The notes beneath the pieces are model-generated. The model did no database searches and had not been told where the DNA came from. It saw only the letters and a program-made list of their open reading frames with translations. Of a DNA stretch of 64,000 bases, positions 32,600 through 44,062 are shown one piece after another (position 1 is the stretch's first letter; each line of letters opens with the position of its first letter). The stretch comes from Zantedeschia hybrid cultivar (lineage: Eukaryota; Streptophyta; Magnoliopsida; Alismatales; Araceae), in contig JARZZO010000004.1 in NCBI GenBank assembly GCA_030544215.1, positions 16,790,501 to 16,854,500 of the forward strand, in the 5' to 3' direction. Both the position numbers and the translations under genes were made by a program.

Positions 32600-35500
32600 A
32601 TGGCGGAAGAAACCGAATCAATCCCTACTCGCGCCGAGCCCTCCGTATCCGACCGTCGTTTGGCCGGGCAGGTCTCGGACGTGGCCTCTCATCTTAGCGT
32701 CAAAGCAGTGATCGACGTGGCAAATCACTTTCTTCTTCCGTCTTGGATGATACCCGTCCGGCCTGGGAAGAATACGAGAGCCAACTCTTCCCGGCCGGGT
32801 TCTTTCTCAATCTACGAGCACAGCTTCCGCGTTGGATTTCGTCTTCCCCTTCATCCTTTCATTATAAATCTTCTAACTTTCTATGGGCTGGCTCCGTCCC
32901 AGTTTTTCCCAAACTCGTAGCGGACCGTATACTCTTTCTTGGCCCTTAATTCCAAGTTTGGTTTCGTCCCATCTGTAAATATTTTTCGCTATCTTTTCAA
33001 AATCAAACCCCAGGGAAAGTCTTCCTAGTTTTGTTTCATCCCCCACTTCGGCCGGGGTATCTTCTCCGGGAAGCCCTCGTGTAACGACCCGCCACCCTAT
33101 AATCGGGTATCCGATTACTAAATGGGTACCGAATCATTAATTTGGAACCAAACCAGGATCTAAGTCAGTCTGGGAAATAAACAATAAACTAAGCTAAACA
33201 TTCACATCGCATTGAATTGAAAGGAAAATGCAAGAATTAAAAGTTATTACAATGCGACTCGATACAACAAATAATTACATACTCCAACAGAAAAGAAATA
33301 ATTAAGCATACAGGCCAGAAATAAAGATAACAACTACGTCGGGGCATACCCCGGAACAACAACTGACGGCGCGCGACACACAGCAGCAGCACACCCCTTG
33401 CTAAGTCTGCCTGGAGTCCTCACCTGAAAACCGCAGGGGTGAGTCTCAACGAAAAGACTCAGTAGGGATCCTTCGATCCCCACTGCCCACTCACACACCC
33501 ACAAGTAGCAGGACACAGCTGAAGGTACAATAACAAGTAAAGCAGTAATTACTACTCCTAATTCTCGATATGAATCACATGCATTCGAAGTATATATAAC
33601 ATGCATATCTCTAAAACCACTATACCAGGGAACTTACAATGTCTCGGCAAAACACGCCAACCATACGAACAAAGGTGAGAAACACCGACCCGCCGAGACC
33701 AAACAGTAACCCCTCGGATAGCACTCTAGCTACTCCGGCCCAACTGGCTCAGGTGGTTACTCCTTCCCTCAGCACGAGTGACACTCCAAAGGTACCACAC
33801 CCACACCAGTACTAGCTAACCCCGGGGTCCACCAGGTGACCCTCTCTCACTAGGCGTCACCCCGCCACACCCACACCGGCGTTGTGCTCCACCCACACCA
33901 GCACAGGGTGATAAAGGGCTACAACTGTCACTCTAGGTCCACAGAAGCTCAAAATACAGCACAGTGAGAAGTCCACGGTCGCATGCAACACCACGCGTAC
34001 GATCCGGTCACAATGAATCAATCATCATTGAGTATAATTTAAAGCATGCCTTTAACCAACTAATTACATGTCTAACAGTGTAAGCACATTTTAATAGCAT
34101 GAATTAGTGTGATTCTGTCTTGAATCGCGTCGACCAAGGCTGACGCCATTCAAGTCTCCTAAACTGGTTCACAGAAACTCAGTCTCAGTCGCAGAACCTG
34201 GCGCAAAACGTGTCGCCACAGGTAGCCGCCTTTTAAAAGGCGTTGCTGCCCCTAGTCGCCTTTTAGCGACCGAAAACAGGGACAGGCCAAGGGGTGATTT
34301 TTACTAAAACGCGTCGTCGACGCAAGACGCCTATTGAAGGGCGTCGCTGTACCCGGACGCTAGTCAGTCCGGGAACAGGGTCTGTTAATGGGTTAAATCG
34401 CGTCGTGCGTGGGTGCCGCCTTTCTAAAAGGCATCGCTTCACCTCGACGCCATTTAACCCCGACAGACAGGTTCTCTTCTTGCTTCCCCTAATCCTCGAG
34501 GTGGGATTTCTCCCCCAAAACGCGTAGAAAAGGCACAAAACATAGAGGGGGAAGGAGGAGAATCAATCTACCCATTAGAACACCCAATTTTTTCATACAT
34601 GCACTTAGCGTTTTCACCCCGAAAAGCACCCCAAAGCATGCTTCAAATGCTGGAAAACCCGGTTTCAAACGAAAATGCACTGGGGATAGTCACCCTACCG
34701 GTTACTTGAACTCCTCCAAACTCCAAGCCGCCCACCCGTCTCGCCCCACGCCGCCGCCGGTACCGCCGAGGTCGTCGTTACTCCACCGGGACGTCGGCCG
34801 CCGTCCGGAGAGAAAACGCCGCGGAGGAGGTGGTGGTGGTAGTGGTGGGAGTTAGGAGGTCGATGGAGTGGAGGGAGAGATGAAATGGTGGGAGGAAAAG
34901 AGGAAGGGGAAGGAGGCGTCGCCGGAATCGCCGGAGGAAGGGAGGAGAGAGAGAGAGAAGGAAGAAATGAGGGAAAGGAAGGAGGGTTCGCAGGGATAAC
35001 CAGAAACTGGCTAAAACGCGTCGGGCTGTACGGACGCCTATCAGTCGACATGACGGGCCGCTCTAACAGAACTCTGAAACGCATCGTCTATACAAGACGC
35101 CGTTCAGACGACAAGACTGGCGCCGTACACTGACAACCCAGGGTCGCAGTCCGAAAGGCGTCGTCCCTCGCGGACGCCGTTCAGACGACACGACAGGGCC
35201 GTACTCTCGCGGCCCAAAGTCAGCCCACGTGGCACCCATGTGGCACAATCTAAAAACGCGTCTGCAATGCTGGACGCCGTTTAAACCGCGTCGAGCCCGC
35301 TCGACGCGAAACAGAACAGAGTCTCCGCTCCATCAGGGTCTGAACTACATGGTCCAAACCCGAAAATCGGATCCGAAAACCTCAGTCCTTACACCTCGTC
35401 CATCCACCACTGGAAGGAGGGTTTCTTCTTCATCTCTCTCCCGGAGAAGCACAAGGGTGTCTGCCCTTCCCCACCGAGTGGGGCCCTTTGGCAGAGGGGA

Positions 35501-37289
35501 TTTCCGCAGCCCCCTCCCTCAGCCTCGAGCAGCTCGCCGACGCCCATTTATTTGTGGACGACACCCCCTTCGACATAAACGAGCTTCTAGAGGACAAGGA
35601 CAGGCTCGTCGGAATGGGGGCTTGGCCGGACCCGTCGAACCCTCCCGTCCGAGCCGCTCCCTATCTGCCCCCCGGTCAAGCTCCGGGAGGGACACGGCGA
35701 GGGTCCGCGGGAAAACCTCAACGAGGACCGCCGCGACCATGCCCAGGACTCTGGCCGAGACCCATTGCCCACTCAATGAGGGTGCCGAAGCTCTCGCCAA
35801 GGGTAAGTCGGCTCTGGGTCATATAATCGTTGCCGATTTTCTAATCTAACTCCTTTTGCTTCGCTTTCATATATGGCCGGTCTTGACTCGCTCATGGCCC
35901 GGATCTCTCAGCGGTCTGCGCCTTCCCGACCGTCCAAGTCGCGGCCCGTCGAAGGGAGAGCGGACGTCATATCGGTGTCGGACGCATCTCCGGCCCGACA
36001 AACGGCTGCCTCCGCCGAAGGAAGGGCGGCCGCGGCTGCTCTCGAAAGGGAGTGACGGGAAAAGGGCAAAGCGGTTGCCCACAGGAGCGAGCACTCCGAA
36101 AGGAGCAAACGGCAGGCGAACCACGGCGATATGGAGACCGCCTGGGCGACCAAAAAGTCGGCCGTGAGGCGGGATGCGCCGCTCGTGGCCTCTCCTCCCC
36201 GGCCGCAGAGGGGCGACTCTCCCTCGGCCACGGTGACTGCGACGGGGCTGTCGTTCCCATTCGGAGCGGCATGGACCCACATGTCCCGGGAATATGGGCA
36301 TGAACCTCGGCACCTGGATACGGGAGTCTTTGTGGATGACAGCTTGGAAGACTCCCGGACGTGCATGCGCCTGACCCGGGGCATGGCCATTCCGATTGCC
36401 GAAGACGAGATCCGAGAACTGTCCTCAAAGGGTCTCTCACGGCAATGCGTCTACCACACCGTCCAGGTGACTAACTTTGGCTTTCTCGGCATTACCCTCA
36501 TTTCTTCTTATTGCTTCGTCTTATATCTTTTGCTCCTCTTTTAAGGCCGCGATCAAGTGTGAGGCTCTCACTCGCCGCCAAGCTCACATCCAACAAAAAC
36601 TCTTAGATGTGGACGAGGCCGCAGATCACTTAGCCGCGGGTAAGGTGGCCTCGGTGCAGCAAGACTTCGAGGCCAACATCGACGCCCTCATCGGGGCGAA
36701 TGTTCGGCTGCGATTTGACCTGGACGGTCAGAAAGAGGTGGTTCGGGCGGCCGCCGAAGCCCAGGAAAGGGCCGAGAATCAATCGGAGTAGGCCCGTGCG
36801 GAGGCCGAGTCTTGGAAGGCTCAGCTCCATAATAAGGAAGACGAAGTCGCTGAGAGGATAGCTCGATTGGAGGAGGAGCGGGAGAAAGAACACCGCGAGC
36901 ACGCAGAAGTCATCTTGGCACTGAAAGCGGACCTGGAGGCCAAGTCAAAAGAGGCTGACGACGTCGCGCTCGTGGCCGTTGCGAGCTTCAAGGAGGGTCC
37001 GGAGTATGCCGATGCAATGCTCGAGGTCTGGGGTAAAGCCGCTGCAACCATGTTCGATCTAGCGATGGCCATTGCCCAAAGGGCTTGTCCATACACATAT
37101 TTGACTGGTTTCGGCTTCCCCGATGAAGTCGAAGGCAATCGGCTCGTGGACTGGTGGTAGCTGCTCAAGGCCGAGAGGATCCCGGCTTCTCCGAAAGATG
37201 TTGCGGTTGATTCTGATCACGCTTCTTCTCCTCCGACGACTCCGGGCAACTCCCTCGTCGATTTAGAAAGCGAGGATGCTAATGTATAG
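32600..37289 (+). pseudogene. Tat antisense ORF (aORF), element 2: Transposase_28-like/coiled-coil protein, decayed
   Basis: Same gene as at 9730 and complete at its 3' end. Exons are 32600-33079 continued at 35399-35802 (split by a solo LTR), 35871-36466, and 36546-37286 with stop 37287-37289, giving a protein of about 740 residues when intact. The Transposase_28-like block includes SFSIYEHSFRVGFRLPLHPF and FYGLAPSQFFPNS. The C-terminal exon is a coiled coil (EEEREKEHREHAEVILALKA), then a tail with YTYLTGFGFP. Defects are TAG at 32918 and 33026 (Trp in element 1), the LTR insertion, a frameshift near 35690, an intron-1 acceptor changed from AG to AT (35869-35870), TGA at 36053, and TAG at 36789 and 37158. 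Lesions differ from element 1, so an intact ancestor existed. Confidence 0.78.
33080..35393 (-). mobile_element. Solo Ty3/gypsy LTR (2314 bp)
   Basis: Begins TGTAACGACCCGCC and ends AGTCCTTACA, flanked by perfect CCTCG duplications (33075-33079 and 35394-35398), so the limits are exact. The minus-strand end GGGTCGTTACA, and a TACTGAGTCTTTTCG...CACCCCTGCGG region close to it, suggest a Del/Tekay-like LTR in minus orientation. There is no PBS, PPT or pol. It interrupts exon 1 of the antisense ORF. Internally it has repeated CGCGTCG...GACGCC hairpin-like motifs (34120-34460, 35010-35310) and purine-rich DNA at 34885-34990. Confidence 0.88.
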
Positions 37290-37559
37290 CTAACCCAGAG
37301 GCTTGTCCTGATTACTATTTTTGAGTTGCCGGCGCTGAGTGAGCGGCTGACTTGTTCTTCCATATATAAAAATGACTTGGAAATTATCCACATATGTCCT
37401 GACTAAGCATTCTTATTGTTTTTCTACATTCGGTATCGTCTAAATATTCTGAAGTACAAGTTATCCTGCGGGCGGATCAATTGTAGGACATACTCCGAAT
37501 AGCCTAAAAAACTGGTTTTGTTCCGGATATGGCCGAGGTTAGCTCTGACGCACTTTTAG

Positions 37560-37980
37560 GGACTTAGGATAGTGCCACTATCGATAGGGTTTGTATGGTC
37601 GAAGCCACTCCCTGTACGGTTTACATAGATTTAGACTAGTGCCTCTCCCGATACGGTTTGCATGGCCGAAGCCACTCCCAGTGCGGTTTACACGGTCTTA
37701 GAGTAGTGCCGCTTCTGATACGGTTTGCATGGCCGAAGCCACTCCCGGTACGGTTTACACGGTCTTAGAGTAGTGCCGCTCCCGATACGGCTTGTATCGC
37801 CGAAGCCACTCCTGGTACGGTTTACACAGTCTTAGAGTAGTGTTGCTCCCGATACAGTTTGTATGGCCAAAGCCACTCCCGGTACGGTTTACATGGTCTT
37901 AGAATAGTACCGCTCCCAATACGGTTTGCATGGCCGAAGCCACTCCCAGTACGGTTTACACGGTCTTAGAGTAGTGCCGA
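37560..37980. repeat. 67-bp minisatellite in Tat 3' UTR (about 6 copies)
   Basis: Units containing CGGTTTACACGGTCTTAGAG, TAGTGCCGCTCCCGATACGG and GCATGGCCGAAGCCACTCCC. The CGGTTTA landmark recurs at 37617, 37684, 37751, 37818, 37885 and 37952, exactly 67 bp apart. It lies just downstream of pol (minus strand) and beyond the end of the antisense gene. Tandem repeats at this site are known in Tat elements, where they can seed satellites. Confidence 0.95.
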
Positions 37981-38043
37981 ATACATTATTTCATAATGAT
38001 ATATTCATTTGATGTATCCGATTTAAAAAGCTGGGAGAATATT

Positions 38044-41000
38044 TTACACAAAATAGCGCCGAAGGTGCTCCACATTCCATGTGCGAAGGAGGGGCTGGCC
38101 CGAGAGGGTCTCCAGCCAATATGCCCCTCGTCGAATGACTGACTTCACTCGATAAGGGCCTTCCCAGTTTGGAGATAACTTTCTCGCGGCTTCGAAACAT
38201 GGGCGTTCCTCAACACAAGGTCCCCAGCTTCAAAATTTCGAGGCTTTACTTGAGCATTATGATACCTGGCTATGCGTTGTTGGTATGCCGCCAGCCGGAT
38301 GCGAGCATGATCTCTAGTTTCTTCCGCGAGATCAAGGTGATCTCTCATAGCTTCATCATTACTTTCTGGATCATAAGCGAGGACCCTTGGTGAAGGCAGG
38401 CCGATCTCGACCGGGATGACTGCTTCCACTCCGTAAGCCATCCGAAATGGAGTTTCTCCAGTAGGGGCTCGGCTTGTTGTTCGGTAAGCCCACAGTACGC
38501 TTGGCAATTCTTCCACCCATCGGCCTTTAGCTTCACCGAGACGGGTTTTCAACCCTCGCAATATACTTAGGTTGGTGACTTCGGCTTGACCATTCGTCTG
38601 AGGGTGAGCTACCGAAGTAAATTTGTGCAGAATACCGAAGCTTGAGCAGTTGCCTCTAAACCGGTTGCTGTCAAATTGCTTGCCATTGTCCGATATAATC
38701 GCCCGAGGGATGCCATAGCGGCATATAATAGACTTCCATACGAAACTCCAGGCATTATTATCAGTGATAGATGCAAGGGGTTCGGCTTCAACCCATTTTG
38801 TGAAATAATCCACTGCTACAATAAGAAACTTCCTTTGGCCGGTGGCTATGGGAAATGGACCTAGAATATCAATCCCCCAATTGGGCGAAAGGCCAGGGAT
38901 CTGATAGAGGCGTTAGTATGGTTGCTAACTGATGAATAAGAGAGCTGAACCTTTGGCATTGGTCACAGTGGCGGACAAGACTAGTTGTGTCCTCCTAGAG
39001 GGTTGGCCACCAGTACCCTTGCCTCAAAAGTTTATGGGCCAAGACTCTTCCTCCTGCGTGTGACCCGCAAATGCCCTCGTGTATTTCCCGAAGGGCATAG
39101 TTAGCTTTGGAGGGGCTGAGGCACCGAAGGAGTGGCCGGCTGAAAGACTTTTTGTACAATATTCCTTCTAGAATTAGGAACTAAGAAGAACGTTGTCGGA
39201 TGCGTCTTGCTTCTTTTGCCTCAGACGGGAGCTCCTCTCGGAGGTTAAAAGCAATTATTTGAGTCATCCAAGTTTCTCCTTCGGAAGTATCTACTTGCAT
39301 TACCTTGGATTCTTGAAGGCTAGGCTCAGACAATTCCTCGACCAAGACCATTCGGCTCCCTTCCCCATCATGGGTTGATGCCAGTCGAGAGAAGGCATCG
39401 ACCCGAGTATTTTCGGACCGGGGGATCCGCACAATTTTAAAGGAAGTGAATTCGGCAATGATCTTTTGGGTTACCTGAAGGTGGGATGCCATCAATGCGT
39501 CTCGGGCTTCGTACTCTCCAGTGATCTGGCTGACGATAAGCTGAGAGTCGCTGAATGCCTCTATTTTGAATGCGCCGAGTGTTCTAGCGGCCCGAAGGCC
39601 TGATATAAGGGTTTCGTATTCGGCGGCATTAGTAGTGGCCAGGAAGGCGAAGTGCAAGACATACTCAGTGACAATTCCTTCCGGAGATGCTAGGATCCAC
39701 CCTGCGCGACTACCCGAAGAGCAAGCGGACCCATCAACATATAATTGCCATTTATTAGTTGAGGGGGATACCTATGCCGAGGTGCCTGCGGCTTCAGGGT
39801 TTACTTTGCTGATGGTCGCTTCTCCTGGTTGTGGAGCCGAGGATGATTCGGGAGTTAATTCAGCGGTGAAGTCGGCTAGGACTTAAGCTTTTATCGCAGT
39901 TCGAGGTCCATAGGAGATGTCAAATTCTCCTAACTCGATTGCCCACTTGGCCAGTCTCGTAGATACTTTCGGCCGAGAGAGAACCTGCTCTAGAGGTTGA
40001 TCAGTGAGGACCTTTATTGAATGTGCGAGGAAGTAAGGCCGAAGCCTTCTCGTAGATGCGATGAGGGCTAAAGCTAGCTTCTCCAGGGATGGATACTGAA
40101 GCTCTACTCTATGAAGCGCTCAGCTTATATAATAAATAGGCTTCTGGACGCCATCTTCCACCCGGACAAGGACGACACTTAGAGCAATTTCGGATGTAGC
40201 GAGGTATATGAATAGTAGTTCCCTTTCGACAGGCTTGGGTAGGACGGGAACCTCAGAGAGATAGGTCTTCAGCTGGTCAAAGGCCAATTGACATTCGTCT
40301 GTCCAAGATAAATTGCTGGCTTTCTTCAGTAACTTGAAAAAAGGGAAACAATGATCCGCTGCTCTTGACATGAAGTGGCTTAGCGCCGCGATTCGTCCGT
40401 TTAACCTCTGAACTTCCCGAATGTTCACCGGCGAGCGCATTTGAAAGATAGCCGCGACCATTGCGAGATTCGCCTCTACCCCTCAGCGAGTGACCATATA
40501 GCCGAGGAACTTCCCAGAAGCTACGCCGAAGGCATACTTGGTAGGATTCAGCTTCATTTTGTACTTGCACAGGGTAGAGAAGGTTTCGGCCAAATCGGCC
40601 AAATGGTTAATGGCGACTCAACTTTTCACCAGCATATCGTCGATGTAGACTTCCATATTTCGGCCGAGTTGTGAAGTGAACATTTTGTTGACGAGGCGTT
40701 GATAAGTTGCTCCAGCATTCTTCAGGCCGAAGGGCATCCGGGTGTAACAGTACAAGCCAAGGTCCATTGTGAAGCTCGTCTTGTCTTCGTCTTTCGAATA
40801 CATCCAGATTTTGTGGTACCCCGAGTAGGCATCGAGGAAGTTGAGTAGTTCGTGGACGGAAGTGGCATCCACCATTTGGTCTATCTGAGGTAGCGAGAAA
40901 CTGTCCATCGGACAAGCCTTATTAAAGTTAGTGAAATCAACACACATTTGCCACTTACTGTCTTTTTTGGGCACCATTACTATATTGGCGATCCAATCGA

Positions 41001-41537
41001 GATGATGCACTTCTCAGAGATGTCCTACGTCTAGCCCTTTCTTTACTTCAGCTTGGATAGCCATTCTCCTTTCTTGATTGAAGGTGCGCTGCTTTTGTTT
41101 GACCGGGGGTTGATTCGGATTAACATGTAGATGATGCTCCGCCACCTCTGGGTCGACCCCGGGTATATCTGAAGGGGACCATGCGAAGACATCAAGGTTC
41201 ACTTTCAGAAAGCTGGTAAATCTTTCGGCTTCGGCTTTTTTAAGGCCGAAATCTATCAATAGTATTCGGCCTTCTCCTCCTGGGACTGGAATAAATACAA
41301 GTTCTTCTCCTGGAGATGCTTGGGCTGAAGATTCAATTGAAAGAGACTCGACCGCAGTCTTGCCCTTGATTGAGATCATGTAACATTGTCGGACAGCTTC
41401 TTAATTCCCTTTTGCCTCGCCGATTCCATAGTTGGTATGAAACTTTAGCTTCTAGTGGTAGGACGAAGGCACAACTCCGATTCTTCTGATCAACCTTCGG
41501 CCGAAAATGGCGTTGTAGGCCGAAATGGCGTCGGCTG
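38044..41537 (-). pseudogene. Tat element 2 pol: RT-RH-aRH-integrase, decayed
   Basis: Reading leftwards there is a protease-proximal segment (AYNAIFGRRLI, about 41515), then RT at 41379 to about 40618 with MCVDFTNFNKACP, MPFGLKNAGATYQRLVNKMF and the catalytic VYIDDMLVKS. RNase H follows with a FKLLKKASNLSW linker at about 40300. A second, archaeal-type RNase H lies near 39757-39390 (LYVDGSACSSG, NAAEYETLISGLRAA, SDSQLIVSQITGEYE). Integrase is at about 39100-38200 (HEGICGSHAGGR, DYFTKWVEAEPLA, DNGKQFDS, HPQTNGQAEVTN). The end WNVEHLRRYFV stops at 38044. RT to aRH keep one frame with stops at 41014, 40618, 40120 and 39181. Integrase is frameshifted, again near 38190. Confidence 0.9.
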
Positions 41538-43077
41538 TGTTGGGTTTCTCGGGTTTCTCCGGATCTCATGCGCAGCGGAAAATAAAATATAAATAGGAGA
41601 TCCGTTCCCATTTCGAAAAATCTAAAAACACGATAATCGGATTATCGGTTCTCACCGTGTGCGGATTCGGATCCGCAACCGTTCGGTTCCGTCGGTGCGA
41701 CACCGCAAGCCGCGCAAGCGCCCGGCCTCTAGCGAAGTCCACGCGATCCTTCTCGTGATGGATATCCTCACGTTCCTCGTTCTTCGCAGCCCACGAAACC
41801 TCCGCCGGTCGCCGCAACGTGCAGACGATTTCTCGTCGAACGGGAGTCGGAGAAGCGGCGGAGCAGATCTAGATCTGTCTAGGACGCCAGAGAGAGCGAG
41901 AAACAGAGGAGGGGCAGCTAGGGTTAGCAGCAGCTTGGCCTGCTCAGCCTGTTCGTTATGTTTTATACTAACCGCTCGATTTTTCATAAAAACCCCCGGT
42001 TTGTATAAAACCCATTTATTTATCCATCGCCTTGAGATTCATTTGCGTCTGACCCTCTCGGCCCAATTACCAGTCCAGTTAATGGCCCAACAAGCCTAGT
42101 GACTCTTCACTGGCTTTATTAATCAATTAATAACCCTTTATTAATTAATTAATCAATCGAATTGATGTTGCACATCGAATTCGACTGGGCCTCCGATCAC
42201 GTTGGGTGCCAAGCAACACTGCGTGAACCCGAAAGGTATCGAGGTTAAGCAACCCACTCTTGGAACCTTTTCACCGACAGTTACCGCATGGATATAATCT
42301 TTCATTCGTACAATGCTCTCGAGTCAACTCAGGGTATGGCGTGCTGTTAAACCCTAACCGGTCGACTCACTTGGATTGGATGCCTCTGATAAATATTGGA
42401 AAACTCCTTTCCCGATATTATCGTCCGCCCTGGCCAGGGACTTTCGCGCATCCTTCCTAGAGCATTCTCTCTCTAAGTACCAAGAGCGAATGATTCCTTA
42501 TTGACATACAATTCCCTTCGACGGTATTCCGCTGTACCCAATCCTTGGCGTTTTAGAATCCCGTGGCTAGAGATTCGTAAACCAAGGTCAACGCACAGAA
42601 GTCCACCGACAAGGTGTCTTTGGTGTCTCAGGTATGAGGACCATCCACGCAACTGAGACAATAGAATCAAGTTGGTTGACAGTGAGGTATAATACCATCT
42701 AGCGATTTAGTCGGATCAGTTTAGTGAACTCATTCTCCAATGAGCACCTACAGATTCGCCTTAGTGTCTCCACACAAGTGACTTATGAGATCAGTCACTC
42801 ATCATATGAGCAAGAGTAATCTGTACTAGTCTAACCGGATATCCGATGTCCTTCTCGGATATCCTCCGACTAGGAACGATTAAGAATACGTGTGTTTAAG
42901 TGATCAGTCTTATTAGTATGATCTCATCATAATCTGATCACTATAGCACATATTCACGGACTTCCTTATGAAACGATAATTAATGCGATTTACACATAAT
43001 GAATATTATGTCATTATATTAATAAATGAACGAGATTTACATAGTCAGATTGGCTTGTAGGCCACCTAAAACTAACA
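41538..43077 (-). mobile_element. Solo copia LTR (1540 bp)
   Basis: The plus strand begins TGTTGGGTTTCTC and ends CCTAAAACTAACA, with perfect GGCTG duplications (41533-41537 and 43078-43082). It is a full-length sister of 11919-13469, with no internal region. It sits exactly at the junction between the gag remnant and pol of Tat element 2, so that junction (loss of most of gag and protease) either predates the insertion or was made beside it. Confidence 0.95.
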
Positions 43078-43094
43078 GGCTGTCCCTTCATAGG

Positions 43095-43409
43095 CTAAGC
43101 AGTCGGACAATACTGTGGTTGGGGTGGTGCTTGCTGAACAGGTGGATTCAGCAGCCCTATATGCTGGGCGATAGCCGAAACCATATCGCGCAGTGGTGCC
43201 AAAGAGGTAACGGTAGCCATCATGGCTACCTGGTGCTGGAGCTCTTCCATCCGATCGTCCCTGGGAACGACAGGCTCCGGTATTGCTGAGAGGATAGACC
43301 CCTGTGGAAGGGTAGACGGAGCTCCGTCGACATGGAGTGACTGAGCTAGAGTCGTCCGTGTCTCCGCTTCGTCTTGGCCGGATCGCCTCGTCACCAGTCA
43401 ATGAGACAT
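43095..43409 (-). pseudogene. Tat element 2 gag N-terminal remnant
   Basis: The minus strand opens with ATG at 43409-43407, then an early TGA (43400-43398) in place of a likely Trp. A ~100-codon frame follows (RRSGQDEAETRTTLAQSL, RMEELQHQVAMMATVTS, PPVQQAPPQPQYCP) and ends at 43095. A Gln/Pro-rich start after the PBS is the expected position of gag. The rest of gag, the zinc knuckle and the protease active site are missing. Assignment rests mainly on position. Confidence 0.5.
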
Positions 43410-43422
43410 GGCTGAAAATGTT

Positions 43423-43440
43423 CCCACAGACGATGCCAAG
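43423..43440 (-). other. Tat element 2 primer-binding site region
   Basis: On the minus strand, directly after the 5' LTR, the sequence is CTTGGCATCGTCTGTGGG. It resembles the TTGGCGCCGTCTGTGGG context common after plant gypsy LTRs, with CpG-type decay (GCG to GCA/AT). The primer tRNA cannot be named with confidence. Confidence 0.5.
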
Positions 43441-44057
43441 TGATGTTGCCGAGGCAATCAGTGTCAGACTCTTGGATCAGAATCTGAATGTCAGCCGGAT
43501 GACTGTGGTCGAGAAGGATTCGAACCGAAAGAAGGCATGGACGTGGATGAATCTCCTGCGCGAAGAAAGAACCAGTCAGGAAGGGTCCTGGATCTCGGCC
43601 CAGTGGAACCCTCTCCGATGGTTAAGTTAGTCTCGACTGAAAGACTAAATATTCAGAAGAAGGAAGAAGCTTGAGTGCTTGTGGTGTACCTTTTCCACAG
43701 TGAATAGCGTTTCTTTTATAGCAGGAGTTGATAGTTCCTTTCTTATAGCAGTCAATATAGGACTATGTTTTGGGGTTTTGACAGAAAATCACGAAAGTAT
43801 CCCGTGTTAATAGGCCGAAGGCCCACTAGCGGTCGACCGAGATGGGCCGGACCTATCTCGGCTCATCATGCGCTTGGATTGGGCCGGATACTGCTGTTTG
43901 GTAATTGAGTCTGTTATGGGTGGGCCGGACTTGTGCTGACCCAGTAAGGCATCTGAGCCGATTCTGTTTAATTGGCTTTGTGGGCCGAATACTCCTTGGC
44001 CCCTTCTCTAATTGGACTGGCCTCAGCCGTTGGGCCTAATCGGGTTCTCCCCCATCA
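43441..44057 (-). repeat. Tat element 2, 5' LTR
   Basis: A 617-bp LTR. The plus strand begins TGATGTTGCCGAGG and ends CCCCCATCA. The TATA box is the complement of 43713-43720. It pairs with 31098-31715. Confidence 0.9.
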
Positions 44058-44062
44058 AGGCC

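Larger units (their letters stand above)
31098..44057 (-). mobile_element. Tat-type Ty3/gypsy element 2 (12.96 kb with nested insertions)
   Basis: Minus orientation, bounded by LTRs 31098-31715 (3') and 43441-44057 (5') and by perfect 5-bp duplications AGGCC (31093-31097 and 44058-44062). From the 5' end the minus strand reads LTR, PBS, gag remnant, pol with RT, RNase H, a second (archaeal-like) RNase H and integrase, a 67-bp minisatellite, then an antisense spliced gene on the plus strand, and the 3' LTR. The second RNase H and an extra antisense ORF downstream of pol are hallmarks of the Tat lineage (Grande/Retand relatives). Two solo LTRs are nested at 33080-35393 and 41538-43077. Every coding part carries disabling mutations. 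Confidence 0.93.

Noticed and set aside
34695..35133. Overlapping open frames rich in Pro/Ser or Gly/Glu on opposite strands
   Set aside because: They lie inside the TSD-bounded solo LTR in purine/pyrimidine-biased sequence and show no motif.
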